Assembly (NCBI GenBank): GCA_907165065.1
Contig: OU015528.1
Location: 75,931,474-75,995,473 of the forward strand
Direction: 5' to 3'
Source of the DNA: Caprimulgus europaeus
Lineage: Eukaryota; Chordata; Aves; Caprimulgiformes; Caprimulgidae
Length of the DNA stretch: 64,000 nucleotides
Position 1 is the stretch's first letter. Each line of letters starts with the position of its first letter. Positions 1 to 12,097 of this stretch are shown piece by piece. Under the pieces are notes generated by a model. That model did not search any database, was not told where the DNA came from, and saw only the letters and a list, made by a program, of their open reading frames with translations. The translations under genes and the position numbers were made by a program.

Positions 1-3000
1 AGTTCTATCGAGCCTATTTTAAAATGATCTTATGGTGCTCTATGCAGAAGGTTCATTTCACACATCCATGAAGTGTATCCAACACTAGGGCATAATGTGG
101 GTATTTAAAAACAAGATATAACCAGAGAGAGCGATGTACAACAGAGAGTCATGTACAAGTGAAAATGAAATAGGAGTTTAATTTCTTGGATCTGAGGTCT
201 AGATGAGTGGATGCATCTGCCAAGAGAAACTTCAGCAATGAGCATGATGTGATAACTGGACCTTACTCCTACACTGTCCAGCATGAAATGTGGGCTTATT
301 AGAACAACTCATGATCCGTCAAGTTGCCTGAAAAGGTAAGTAATGTCACATTGTCCTATATGGAAAGGAAACAAACTTAAAGTCATATAGTTCAAATCAG
401 ACCTTTGCTTGCAAGTACTGGTTGATAACTCTTGATTCTTTGCCTAATAATATGAAGTCAGACTTTGAAAAAGTAGTTTTTACAGAATATGTATTTCCTT
501 TTACATATGCTCTGAAGGGAAGGAAATGGATCCATTTCTATACAGTTGCCATAAAAATAAAACTAATAACTGTAAAATAAATTTTATTTTTTAATAAATG
601 AATTAGTACAAACACTTGTTTCAACAGCTTTTACCCTCACTAATTAATTTTATTGTATGATAGAAAAAAAAATCACATCACTTTTTTAATACTTTAAACT
701 ACCTAATATTTTTTATCCTTTCTCTCTTCCTTTTTTGGTCTTTAATAATCTATTTGCATTGATTATAAAGAAAGAGCTGGGATAGAAATCTTCACTTAGG
801 TTTACTACACAATACATTTTTCTTTGACCTTTCTCATGTAATCCAACACTTGACAATTTTGTGCAAGATGTTAAAATATGGTTAGTGATTTTTGGTGATT
901 CTAGTGTCCAGATTCATGGAGGATTTTAATAGGGCCTGTAGTTCAGAGTTAGGATGTTGATTTGTGGGGAGGAAGAAATAAGTCAGACCCTGTAAAAACA
1001 CCCAGAAGATGAGGGCATATGAAAACCCATGATGAAAAACCTGGTCTCACTGAAGTTCTAAGCTAAGGTCTTCTGTAAAATGTCACAGTGCAAGTTTCTG
1101 AAGAGAAGGGTATCAAGATAAAGTTTACTTTTATTAGTCTGTCATGTAACTTAAAAATTAAACATACACTTTTTTTTTAACAGTGAGCTAACTAGGGACA
1201 ACATTGCTTAAGGATATCTTGAGACTGCAGAGTGTTAAGATACCTAAATCTTACTGAAGCAATGGAAGCAGCATGAGAAGTTGGGTAAATCCAGTTACAA
1301 ATAGCTTTATGCCATGGCAGGTAGACGGATCTCACTAGCTACTCAAGTGGTTTTAGTTTTAGTGGGTGATGTAAGCGTACCCTAAGCCACAGAGAGAGGA
1401 GGGCTCAAGCAAAACTAAACTATCTGATAAAGATATGATACCAGTTTGAGAACAAACAGGATCCTAATTCTGAGTCTCAACGTGACTGCACTTTGCATGA
1501 CCGAACTCTTTGTATAGCTGTATAGCAATTCCAATTCAACCCACCATGGATCTCCCTTTGACTAGGTGAGAAGCATAGGTGAACTAGGGTCAACCTCAGC
1601 TTCTCAATTAAGCTTAAATAACTGGATGAGAGGTCTCCATGTCTACTTGTTCCACAAATCCTGTTTCCAGAAGAATATTTAGGCAATGGCTGCAGATCTG
1701 GCAATAGCATCCTCTCTTGAAATGGGCTGTGCGATGCTGCCCGTGGTTCTTTCTAACCCCAATATGACAAGGAGGTACATGGATTAGAGATGTACACATA
1801 ACAGCTCCAAAGTGCCTTGAGATTATCCTCTGGAAAAAAAAAAGGGGGGATAACAAAAGAGACTCACTTTCAGACAACTTCCATGCCCTACAACTGATAA
1901 AGGCTTTTCATTCGAAGAAAAAGGCGTAACAGCCACGTACATTTTATCCTACCCCCTTACCATAGCCAAACACCACAAGACTCCTCAGCATCTCATATCT
2001 CATAACCAGATGTTCAGATACCACTTGTCAAAAAAACATTTTCTGTCTGTCCAGCTGTGGATTTCTCACACCACTTACCATGTTGCTAGCACCGAAGGCT
2101 CATGGAGCCCCAGGAGATTTTATGAAATGAAATGGCAGTGGAGGGAAAGGCTGGAGGACCAAAGGGGTGCAAGAAGAAATGGATCATTTGCCTAAATTCC
2201 TCCCACTTCAGAGCTCAGTAAGGTAATATTGTGGAGCTGCACAGAGGTCTGTGCTTTTCGGGTATCTGTGTTCTTGGATCATTTAGCACAAAGCATGGTC
2301 AGCACACACAGCCTTGTGGGACCGTATCCATGTTCAGCCAGACACAGCCCTTCAGAGCCAATGCTGTGTTCAATGCTTCAGCAAAACCTGTGCTCTGATC
2401 TTTACAAGTGCCAAAAAATCTGTTGAAGTGTTTACATATTGCAACATTAAGTGCTTGGTAAATCTCTGCATCATTTTGTGCTTTCAGTGTTCCCAAATCT
2501 ACATCATTCATCTTTCTTCTGCAAGGCCAAACCCTGAAAAACTTGCTGAATGCACTTAACTCCAAATTAACACCCTGTAAAAACAGTTCCTCCTTTCTTC
2601 TCATATGCTGTTATATGTAAAATCTACACCCAAAGTTAATTTCTTGCTGACCTTGTGCTGATTAATGCAAATTAAATTACATGCTAATTGCCCCAAATGG
2701 TTTGCATGCAGACCAGAAATCAGTTCTTTCTGCTGGTGGTAAAACACATTTGTGATTTTTTACACCATGGTTACATTCAGTCATTGTTAGTCTTGCAGCA
2801 TCTTCAAAAATCAGATGTTTTTGTAGCACCTTTTAGAAAGCAAAAAAAATAACCTAAAAAAACATTATTAAGTTCTGATCCAGTCTTGCAGAAACCTCAC
2901 ATCTACCTCGTGGGAGGAATTTTATGGCTCGTTCAGAGCTCAAGCTCCAAGATACATTTTACAAAACCTTGAGCCAGTTTTGTTAAACCCATCACTCCCT

Positions 3001-3548
3001 AATCCCCTTGTGCTTGTCAGCAGAGTACACAGGCACTTGATTTTGGACGTCTGATTTGATAAGGGGTGGGGGAAGAAGGGAGGGAAACAGGGACTGCTAT
3101 TTTAGATAGATCCTACAATATTCTTGCGATTCAAGAGAGAACAAGGAATTATTTCAAACAGTGAAACCGAGCAGGGAAGCTCTTAGAAAGGGGCTGTGTA
3201 TTGTGTTCCAGGATATCAGTGTTGTTTTGGCACTGACTCTGAATCCCAGCCATCAGACTTGATATATGCTGGTTTGCTGGGGCTCTGGTTGGCAATTGGC
3301 ATGGGGATCAAATGCAACAGCAGGTAGTGCTTAGCTCTTCAGCAGTCCCTGGAGTGGCTGATATTTACAGTACAAATGCATTTTGCATTTATATCCAGCA
3401 GTGGGGAAAAAAATTGATTTATGTCATGGAAAAAAAGCCAGGAAAAAAAGAACCCCAAAGATGATGTTCTTCAAGAGAACAGTGGTTTCTTCTTCACAAG
3501 CTCTGCTGCAGTAAGCAGTCACACTCTGCTCCATAGTTTATCCCAAAG
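1..3548. other. Unique A+T-rich non-coding stretch
   Basis: No gene is supported here. Open frames are at most about 100 codons, occur on both strands over the same bases (for example 2299-2604), and show no recognisable domain. A+T-rich segments dominate (540-760). The only part I single out is the TAAT/octamer-rich patch at 2656-2712, listed separately. I see no young transposon in this stretch. Confidence 0.6.
2656..2712. promoter_or_regulatory. Candidate conserved non-coding element with POU/homeodomain-type sites
   Basis: A perfect octamer ATGCAAAT lies at 2665-2672 within a run of TAAT cores (ATTAAT, ATTAAA, GCTAATTG). A near-octamer on the opposite strand (TTTGCAT, 2701-2707) follows about 30 bases later. 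This dense pairing of POU and homeodomain-like sites is typical of vertebrate developmental enhancers. Regulatory function is inferred from motif content only, and A+T-rich DNA yields such motifs by chance. Confidence 0.25.
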
Positions 3549-3660
3549 TAGGTAAATGAGATTATGCCCATTTTATAAAAGAAGCAGTGACACAGAAAAG
3601 TTAAGTGAATTGTCCAAATTTACACATGCAGCATAAAGCAGAGCTGAAAACAGATTTTTC
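3549..3660 (-). repeat. MIR-like ancient SINE fragment
   Basis: The plus strand reads as the reverse complement of the MIR core and 3' half. In order it carries an 'attatgcccattttata' block, 'gacacagaaaagttaagtgaa', 'tgtccaaatttacacatgcag', and then 'gcagagctgaaaaca'. These correspond in order to recalled MIR segments (ATTATCCCCATTTTACAGA, ...CACAGAGAGGTTAAGT..., TTGCCCAAGGTCACACAGC, GCAGAGCTGGGATT). Divergence is high, as expected for a repeat that spread before or early in amniote evolution. A related tRNA-derived SINE with the same core is the main alternative. Confidence 0.6.
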
Positions 3661-5128
3661 TGAGAGAAAAGGAATGCACTCAGATATTACTCCTACCTGA
3701 GCACTCAAGTCTAGAGAGGATTCAATTCCTTTCTGCCCCATTCATGGGCAATAGATGCTCAGATCATAAAAGTACACACCAACTACTCCTCATGCTCCCA
3801 GCTACACAAAACATCCTTACCCTGACAATAAAACATAAGACTTGGCAGCAAACACCCGACTTCCACAATACCACAGGCTATAAACATTAGACCATAGAAA
3901 GGACAAGAAGGGTTGAAGACACATGCCATAGTCATTCCTATTCTAGTAATCCAAAGGCTGATCACGTAAAATGAATGGATAAAAAATGACATATATATAT
4001 GGTAACCCTTAACTGACCTGATGCCTAAGAAATGTTCAGTAGTTTGTGTTTTTATAGTCTTTTCCATTATTGTTCCACTCTTAATTGATGCTCTTTCTCT
4101 CCTTCTTTGCTAATACCCATGTCCCTGTTTTGCCTGATTTTGGTAGCAGACCTCCTTTCTTCAATATTCTTGACTTTGACCTCTACTACAAGCTGAGGCT
4201 ACCAAAATCCCAGACCCCCAGCATTACTGATAGCACAATTCACTCAGTTTTAAACACAAGTTCAAAGTCAGTGTTTAGGAAGCTTAATAACCAGTACCTG
4301 ATCAAGTAAATCTCCTCAATTCAGAGACAAAAGTGTGACCACCACCACGAGCTCTGCTCCTCGACAGTAACCCTAAGGGGCCTGTGCTGTTGAGTAATAA
4401 AAGTATTCCCTCTCGGAAGTCTCTCCTGAGCAGAGATTGTCGTGTCACACTCTGTTAAATTATGTGTGATGGGTCTGTCTTTAGGATTACGCTGTTGAAG
4501 AGACAGCTTGGAGGCTGCCAGATTCATTAAACATCTTCAGTGGAACTTCATGTGGGCCTTTCACTTACCCTGAACAAACAACAAACACACCCTTTGTGCT
4601 CAAGAACAAAGGGAGTTTTTGCACTTTTGTTTGATGTCAGTCACAACTGGAGATTAAAGCTTCTGCTCTGTGGATTTCAAAGTTGTCTTCCCCCCTCCAA
4701 AGCTGCTCTTCTTGCTGTTTGCTAGGCACTTCAAAAAGGTTTACAGCTAAAAAACCCCAAACAGAACAATATTAATAACAATCACCTTCAGAAATGCTAT
4801 GTATTTTTGGCATTTAAATGCATTTCACTCGTGGATATGACTGAGGAAACAGTGCAGGAGTAACATATGCAGGAACTGTGTTTTTCTTAATCACTTTGCA
4901 TCAGGGACTGGAAAACTGGATTTGTAAACAGGAATTTCTGAGTTACAATTGAAGCATGGTAGGCTCTGCCCCACTGAAAAAAAGATGTAGCCCAACTGAA
5001 TGAGGATTTGGGGAAGAACAGTTTCTATTCTCCTAGCAAAGGATGTAAATGGGGGAGCTTGTATTAAGCCCCCACAAAAAAACAAGTCATAGCTTCTCTT
5101 GCAGTCTCCATGCTCTGATGTGAGTAGC
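3661..5128. other. Unique non-coding stretch
   Basis: No gene or young repeat is visible. A short (AT)n run lies near 3990-4000. The open frames at 3783-4067 and 4321-4527 lack recognisable domains and conserved gene context, and I treat them as chance. Confidence 0.55.
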
Positions 5129-5236
5129 AGATGGATGTTCCCTGGTATATACTACAGATTCCTTGGGTTTGGATGCCTTTTCTGAAATCTGTAGCATATA
5201 CCAGTGAACACCCATCTTTCAGAAGAGGCATCCAAA
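5129..5236. repeat. Interleaved inverted repeats (A-B-A'-B' arrangement)
   Basis: Arm A (5129-5160, 32 nt) is the reverse complement of A' (5186-5217), with 29 of 32 positions matching. Arm B (5168-5185, 18 nt) is the reverse complement of B' (5219-5236), with 17 of 18 matching. The order is A, 7 nt, B, A' directly abutting, 1 nt, B'. A simple hairpin would give A-B-B'-A'. This order is that of a pseudoknot or of a double template switch. It matches no transposon end that I know. Confidence 0.85.
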
Positions 5237-8200
5237 ACTAAGCAGTATGATGTCTAGAAGAAGGCTGGACCTCTTGTCATCCCAAGGACAAACCAAGACA
5301 TATTCCCATGTAACATGGCAACCTAGCAACAGCCCACCTCCCTTACGTGTCACTTCAGGATATCTAAAGGGAAGCAAGGTGAGATGCTATAAAAGCTGCA
5401 AAAATAAGAACAAGTATTGTCCAATTCAGGAAAGAAACAAGTGAACATCAGAAAATCAAGAGAGTTCTCTGGAATATAGGAAGAAGCACCCAAACTTAAT
5501 GATTTCTCCCCTCTGATCTGTAGAAGCTAATAGTTTAAAGTCTTATCTGTTAGGCAGAGGTTAGCAACTGCCTCTCCTTTCAAAACAACCTGACTCGATT
5601 TTGTGTGGCCATTTGATCCAGCCCAATTCTTCCCAACCTGTGAAGACAGGATTTTGCTTTGCTTGCCCTTTGATTGTCCTTCTCCACACCTCCAACTACA
5701 GAAGTCAATTAGACAGAAAATAGAATATAAACTAAATGAAGGGTCACATTCTGCTACCTAAATCCTTCAGTGCAGTCAAAAGATAGATGGGACCACTCTG
5801 GATATAAGAGCCTTCTCCTTCAGTCAAGATGTCCAACATCAGATGACAGAACAGGAAGGTGAGAAGGAACTACAAGAGTGACTGACTGTTGGAAAATGCT
5901 TTTCAAAGCAAAGGACTAAGTGTTTCTACAGTTTACCTGTGCAAGATGGTGAAGATTTTACTGCTGCTGGATGTAAACTCTGTTTGGATGGCCACATGAG
6001 TTTGAATTTATGGTTCTTATAATTTTATCAAAATCCTTCAGTAAGAAAAAATGCTTCTGTTTTCCACTTAAATTAATAATGGAAATCTCATTGTGGGGGA
6101 TTTGATTTCTCATTTAAAGCCCTTTCTGTTCCAGTTATGTTTAAAAGTGTTGAAGCTGTTTGGAACTTCTTCTGGGGCCTAACACAGCTTTTACACAACT
6201 TTTTCAAGAAATACCATAGGAAGTTTTACAAACCCAAGTGCTTTGGGGAGGATTGGGCAAACCCTGTGATTTGGACATGATTTTTGCTTGCCAGTTCTTG
6301 CAGTGGCCCATCTGATGGCACTCAAGTATCTTAATTTAAAACATCTAAGTTTTCTGATGATGCTATATAAAGAACAAGCTACAAAACATATTTTAAGTTC
6401 TTGATGTTTCACCAGTTACAGAGAAGTTAATAACTTACACATTTACTCAGCGGCCCACCTTGCTACACTTGCTTTGTAGTTCCAGTATTAAATGATCTAA
6501 TTATTGCAAGCAGCAGTAAACATGGTTAAATCCTCAATTTTGTGTCAGCATACTCTCCTTTGGACATAAATTATGCAGAAAGCCTCACCAAAAGTTATGC
6601 ACTGATATGGATTGGTAGCACAGTGCTTTAATGCACAGCAGCCTCATCATTAATATTAGGTTTGCTTTAAATAATGAAACAAAAATAAAAATATTTCCCA
6701 CAGGACACAAACCATAAAGATGTGAAGTTGTAGTGTGGGCAAGAAAACAAGTTGTGTAGTTCAGAGCATCTTCAGAAGTGTTAAGCAGGCAGCCAGGGGA
6801 TATACTCAAGGGGTTTCTGTTCCACTGGAGCTTTCCCATTCACTTCTTCTGTGTAGTTTACTATTAGAGTTGATTATGTTGGAGTCCATTGTCACAAACT
6901 ATGGCAGTGTTACAATACACAGATCATTCATGCACTGCAGATTTCTTCCTGTACCAAAATGTCTCCATCTCCTTATTTCTAGTTCATAAAGCTACATGGA
7001 GGGAGAGAGGGAAAGATCCTATTTACAAATGGTACCACTTTCCCAGAGCAGCTGTTACAGGAGTGGCGCTAGGAAAAGTGCCTATACTCAAGTTGCCCAC
7101 TGATAGCAATCCAGGGAAGACAGATGGCAAGTGGAAAAAAGAAATGAGAACACATACCGTGAGGGTCGTATCCTGACAAAGTCAGGATCCAGCCAGGGAG
7201 AGCAGGCAGATCTGGTAGGACTAGAACACTCTGAGACCCCACCATTTAAATGTTTGCTGGGGTGGAAGTATAGTAGTGCCAGTAGAGACATTTTGCAAGA
7301 AGAAGTTTTCCAAGACCATGTATGATTTCTCCCATTAGCTTTGTCAGCTCTCATTGCTTCTATGCCACTGCACCACTAACCCACAACCACACGATACTCA
7401 CACAGAATAAATGAAAGCTGGCACCCAAAACCCAAGTTCTGTGTATCACCAATGCTTGGATAGCCTTCAAAGCTGGCCAGGTGACTGTCCCTCTGGGCTG
7501 AAAGGCCTATGGCTAAAGGGCATCCAACCGCTCTCTGCTTCGTCAACTCTCAGGGCTGAAAAGAAAAGCTTGACAAGTTTAAGTGCCTGGATGGAGACAG
7601 TGCGAGCAAATATGTGGACAACAGCAGAACACAGAAAGTCCAGTTCTTGACTCCTGTGCCAGGCAGAATAAAAGACATTCCATGCTTTTCCAGAGCCTGA
7701 AATTCACACACAATGAATCAGCTGGAGAAGTCAAAGGGTTCTGGCCTCAAGGAAAGGGTTATCTAACATTTTATAATAGTAAAGAATCTATTCCATATTC
7801 TGCCCAGCATAGTTCAACTTCACTAAGCTTCAAAGTTCTTTGAAGCCCTTGACCTCTACTTTCAGAAACAGAAGAAGAGTAGGAAAACATACGTTCAAAA
7901 CAGATTATGATATTCAGCTGCTCCTAGGAAATTCTCTATGCAGCACCAGTAGATCAAATTATTTTCATTATATCATTTGGTCACAAAGAATAGTGATATA
8001 ATTAGGGAGCTAAATAGCAACAGTTTCCTTCTGGTAAATTTGCTGTAGCTAATTTTCTTAATAAGACTGATAATTGTTTTACGCTCATTCAGTGTGTTAA
8101 GTTTACCTAATACTAAAACCAATCAGAACCTTTAAATTAATTTTTGTTTTATTTCTAAAGGAATCAATGTCATTATTAATCATAAAAGGAGTGCCGAGTC

Positions 8201-8532
8201 AGAGGATGATAAATCTCCTTTGGGCTTATTTGACTTTCATATTTGTGGTTTGGATAAGGTTATTATGAAGGAATTTTCAAGAAATGATTGAGGAGGAAAC
8301 GGAGAGGAGTAAGCTAGGAAACACTATGCATGAATGCTGTGCTACTATTGACTTCAGCAGGATGTATGCAAACAGTTTGATTTCTTTCAGTTCTGCAGAC
8401 TTAAGCATGGCAAAAGTGTTCAAAATAAAACAAACTGCTAAGGCTGCCAGGCTACAGAGTCCTGAGATGTACAATTTCCAAACCAATATGTTCTAGAGTA
8501 GTAAATTTACAAGAAAACAGGAGAAGGGAAGA
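5237..8532. other. Unique non-coding stretch
   Basis: No gene is supported. Open frames between 6585 and 7843 overlap each other on both strands and carry no domain. A small perfect hairpin (ATCCTGAC, 3-nt loop, GTCAGGAT) lies at 7170-7188. The stretch 8130-8240 looks like A+T-rich, possibly conserved sequence. No young repeat was found until the CR1 fragment that follows. Confidence 0.55.
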
Positions 8533-8744
8533 TATTATATTGGGAAAAATTCCTTCACTGAAAGGGTTATCAAGCATTGGAACAGGCTGCCCAGGGAAGT
8601 GGTTGAGTCACCATCCCTGGAGGTATTTAGTGTAGATGTGGTGCTTAGGGACATGGTTTAGAGGTGGACTTGGCAGTGTTAGGTTTTCAGTTGGACTTGA
8701 TGATCTTAAAGGTCTTTTCCAACCAAAATGATTCTAGAATTCTA
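8533..8744 (+). repeat. CR1 LINE 3' end fragment
   Basis: This is a 5'-truncated CR1 non-LTR retrotransposon, 3' UTR only. It carries the recognisable CR1 series: 'ttcactgaaagggtt.tcaagcattgg', 'aacaggctgcccagggaagtgg', 'tggacttggcagtgttagg', and the terminal 'ttggacttgatgatcttaaa' block. It ends at degenerate ATTCTA-type octamers. The fragment is about 210 bases, has no coding part and is plainly inactive. The sequence is close to recalled chicken CR1 subfamily consensus, so it is moderately young among CR1 copies. Confidence 0.92.
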
Positions 8745-11583
8745 AGATGTGGGGCACAGAACTGATGGGAGTTTGCATACCTGGCACTGGTGGGTTTGCT
8801 TTTTAAGGATTGGAAAAAACATTTGCTCAGCCTATAGTTGTCTTTGTTTCATTTCTGGCCTCACTGCAAAAACTTTACAATACAGGAGCTATTTCAGCTA
8901 TACTTCTACAACTCAGTATGTGGTGAAACATCCTAGATAAATGTGTCCAATTTTCACAAAGCCAGTGTTGCCCACATGGGTTTTTACATGCTTTGACAGG
9001 ATAAGGTCAATGCCCATTGGCTGTGCAAGGAACAGAGAATGTCATCGGTGTTGCTATTGTCATAGTAACGTTCCAACTCAGCTTTGGGAGGTGGCAGTCC
9101 TTGGTCACCTTGCTGAGGAGCTGCTTGCTCACACACTCCCTGTTAACTCCGTGTATTAAAAGGCAGAACAAACAGAGCTTTCTGTTGAAGCACTGTACTA
9201 TATTTTACTATTATCTTGAAAGGGAAAACACATGGTGTGTTATGCTGAGATGTTGGTAAGCAGAGGATTTTTTGTAGAACTTATCATGCCTTCTGCCGAA
9301 GAGAATTTTAATCAAACTTGAAAGCTCAACATGCTTTAATGTGCATCTGAATTTTGCCTGTATCTTCCTTCCATTACTAATCTCCCAAACTTTGAGATCC
9401 ATGAAGTGTGCAGGACATTTTCTTCTGCCTGACCACTGTACCCACAGAAATAAATCAACAAAACCCAGACACCCCTTTGGCACAGTCCGTCACAACTGCA
9501 CACCATCAAACACCAAACAAATGTTTCTGAACATATATGATGGCACACATTTCACTGATAAAATAGACAAAATGTGAACAATTAAAACAGAAATAACTTC
9601 AAACTGAGTCTTATAAAGGCATCTTTTGTCTTTCCTTGTATCTTTTAAGAGACAAACCTATCAAAGGAAAATGTTATGATAATGTATTACCATGCTGAGT
9701 TAATTGTCAATTGCCAGTTACTTAAGTGTACTTTAATGATATGTTTAAAGCCTTATTTTCAACTCTAATAGCTATTAATGGCAGGAAGAGAAAATGAAAC
9801 CAATTTTCCTTAACTTAAAGTGGAGCTCTGTTAAGCATAAGTGAACAAAATTCTAAATATAACAAATTTTTTAGGTATTTCAGCTAATGGGAACCCACAC
9901 TGTCCATATTTCACTCTAGCTACATTCTACTTTCCAGCAGCACTTATGTAAGATCGCTCAGTATCGAGTATGTCAGTGTTAGAGTCAGTTCTTCAAAAGG
10001 TATGAAATCACTCCCAAAGACTGCGATGGCTGAACTGAAGGAAGAATGACATTCCCAAAGGGTTAATTCAGTATGAAAAACCAAGGACACATTAAACCTG
10101 TTTTTCAAGGATTCCTGTCTCCACAGATGGAGAGCAGTGTTTCGTATGCAGTTGACCCGATGGCCACAAAGTCAAATATGGCTTAAAAATTCCTAAGCAT
10201 TCAAAATATCTACAGTTAAGCTCAATAAAATATTTTTGTGTGACAGAAATTCCATCCCCAAAGAGTTTCTATTTACTTCAATTGCTCTACTACACTTTTC
10301 AATATATATCTGCTCCCTCTCCATCCAAACGTGTGCATTTTGCTAGTCTTCTGTGATTTCAAAGACTATTACAGTCTTGATTCATCTGTTGTCCCATAAG
10401 TCAAGCAACATTACCAATTTAAGACAGAAAAATCATTAACCTAGCTAGTACCTTCTGTCCTGGAGATGCCATGAGTATGAACAACTAATTGCATCGTGTT
10501 TGCAGGTTATTCCAAAAAAGACCTTCTTTCCTAACTCATAAATCAAAATAAATAAGATTGAAACTTTTATGGGAAATAGCACAGATGACAGCATGACATC
10601 TTCCACACCCTCCAATGCTGGTAATTTTATTAAGGCATTTAAGTGTCAAGTAATTTAATAATAAAACACACAGAGAAAATTGTTAGCAATGTGAAAATCG
10701 GCCATAGTCAGTCATTATAGGTTCAGTAACTTTCTTCTACATGACAAAAAAAAAAATTAAAAAAAAATCAGTACTTTCATTACTGATTTTCTTCTTGCAT
10801 TAGCACTTCTGAAACAGGCCTACCTATGAAACCTAATTCCTTCCTATTCCATGTTCATTAGGAAAAAAAATTGTGAGTCATCTTCTCTACCTTGGGAGCA
10901 AGATACTCATTAGGAAAAGCTGTTTCACTCAATCATCAGGTTTCAATATGCTTAAATTAAGCTACTCCTAAATCTTACAACTATATACTTTACTTCAGCA
11001 AAGTCACTTGTAAGAGGGAGTCTTTTAATGCCAGAGATGTGGCAGTGTTAAATTTCCTTTGTGACTATTTTGTTATGTAGGATCCCAGAAATGGGGTATT
11101 AACCTGCCAAATGTCAACACATGTCCTTGTTTATGGATTTTTAAGGCTAAAAAATATTTTTTTTTGCTTTTATGGCATTTAAAAACAACCTTCACATAGC
11201 ATCAGATAAGCTTTATAACCAAATGTCTCTATATCTACACATCTGAAAGAACATATGTTTAGTTGTTTGTTGCCGCCTTCTAAACAAAAAACATAAATAG
11301 AAACCTATGGTAGAATGCTTCTCTTATTTTTCCAAAAAACTTCCAAAAAGAAGGTAAACTCTCCTGAACTTGAACAATCCTACCATGTGTACATATGATG
11401 GCACATGCTGGAGGCAACAGTGCCTGGACGAAACAGTAAATAATGAATGTGATTCCTAGAAGCAGAGACATATCCATGTGTGTTTTGTTTGGTTTTTAGG
11501 TGGGTTTTTTTTGTTTGTTTGTTTTTTTCCTTGGGAATAGTACTCTTCTGCTGACTATTATTCTTATGTAAAAGACAATATTC
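8745..11583. other. Unique A+T-rich non-coding stretch
   Basis: No gene is supported. The part at 9660-9790 is A+T-rich with several TTAATTG/TAAT motifs and could be conserved. A T/G-rich simple tract with TTTG repeats lies at 11497-11530, just upstream of the next CR1 fragment. Open frames at 9211-9577 lie on both strands over the same bases and are treated as chance. Confidence 0.55.
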
Positions 11584-12097
11584 CTGGTGAGACTCTATCT
11601 GGATTACTGCATCCAGTACAGGAAAGACATGAACCTGTAAGGAGTGAGTCCAGAGGAGGGCCACAAAAATGATCAGAGGGCTGGAGCACGTCTGCTATGA
11701 AGAAAGGCTGAGAGAGTTGGGGTTGTTGGAGAAGAGAAGACTCTGGGGAGACTTTATTGTGGCCTTTCAGTACTTAAGCTTGTAAGAAAGATGGGGACAA
11801 AGTTTTTAGTCGTGTCTGTTGTGATAGGACAAAAGGTAATGGTTCTAAACTAAAAGAGAGGAGATTCAGACTAGATATAAGGAAGAAATTTTATACAATG
11901 AGGGTAGTGAGACACTGGCAGAGGTTGCACAGAGAGGTGGTAGAAGCCTCATCCCTGGAAACATTCAAGGCCAGGTTGGACAAGGCCCTGAGCAACCTGA
12001 AGTAGTTGAAGATGTCCCTGCTCACTGCAGGGGGATTAGGCTAGATGACCTTGAAAGGTTCCTTCCAGACCATATCAGTCTATAATTCTATGATTTT
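11584..12097 (+). repeat. CR1 LINE 3' fragment, about 0.5 kb
   Basis: This is a plus-strand CR1 copy. It covers the last coding part of the reverse transcriptase ORF ('ctggtgagactctatctgga' region, then the 'gagggccacaaaaatgatcagagggctggagca' region) and the 3' UTR to the 'ttctatgattttg' tail. The coding part is disrupted by stops and indels. It is more diverged than the 8.5 kb copy and ends in a different 3' subfamily signature ('gattaggctagatgaccttg'). Confidence 0.92.

Noticed and set aside
7170-7188. 8-bp perfect hairpin with a 3-nt loop
   Set aside because: A stem this short is expected several times in 64 kb. No terminator or RNA-gene context applies in a vertebrate genome.
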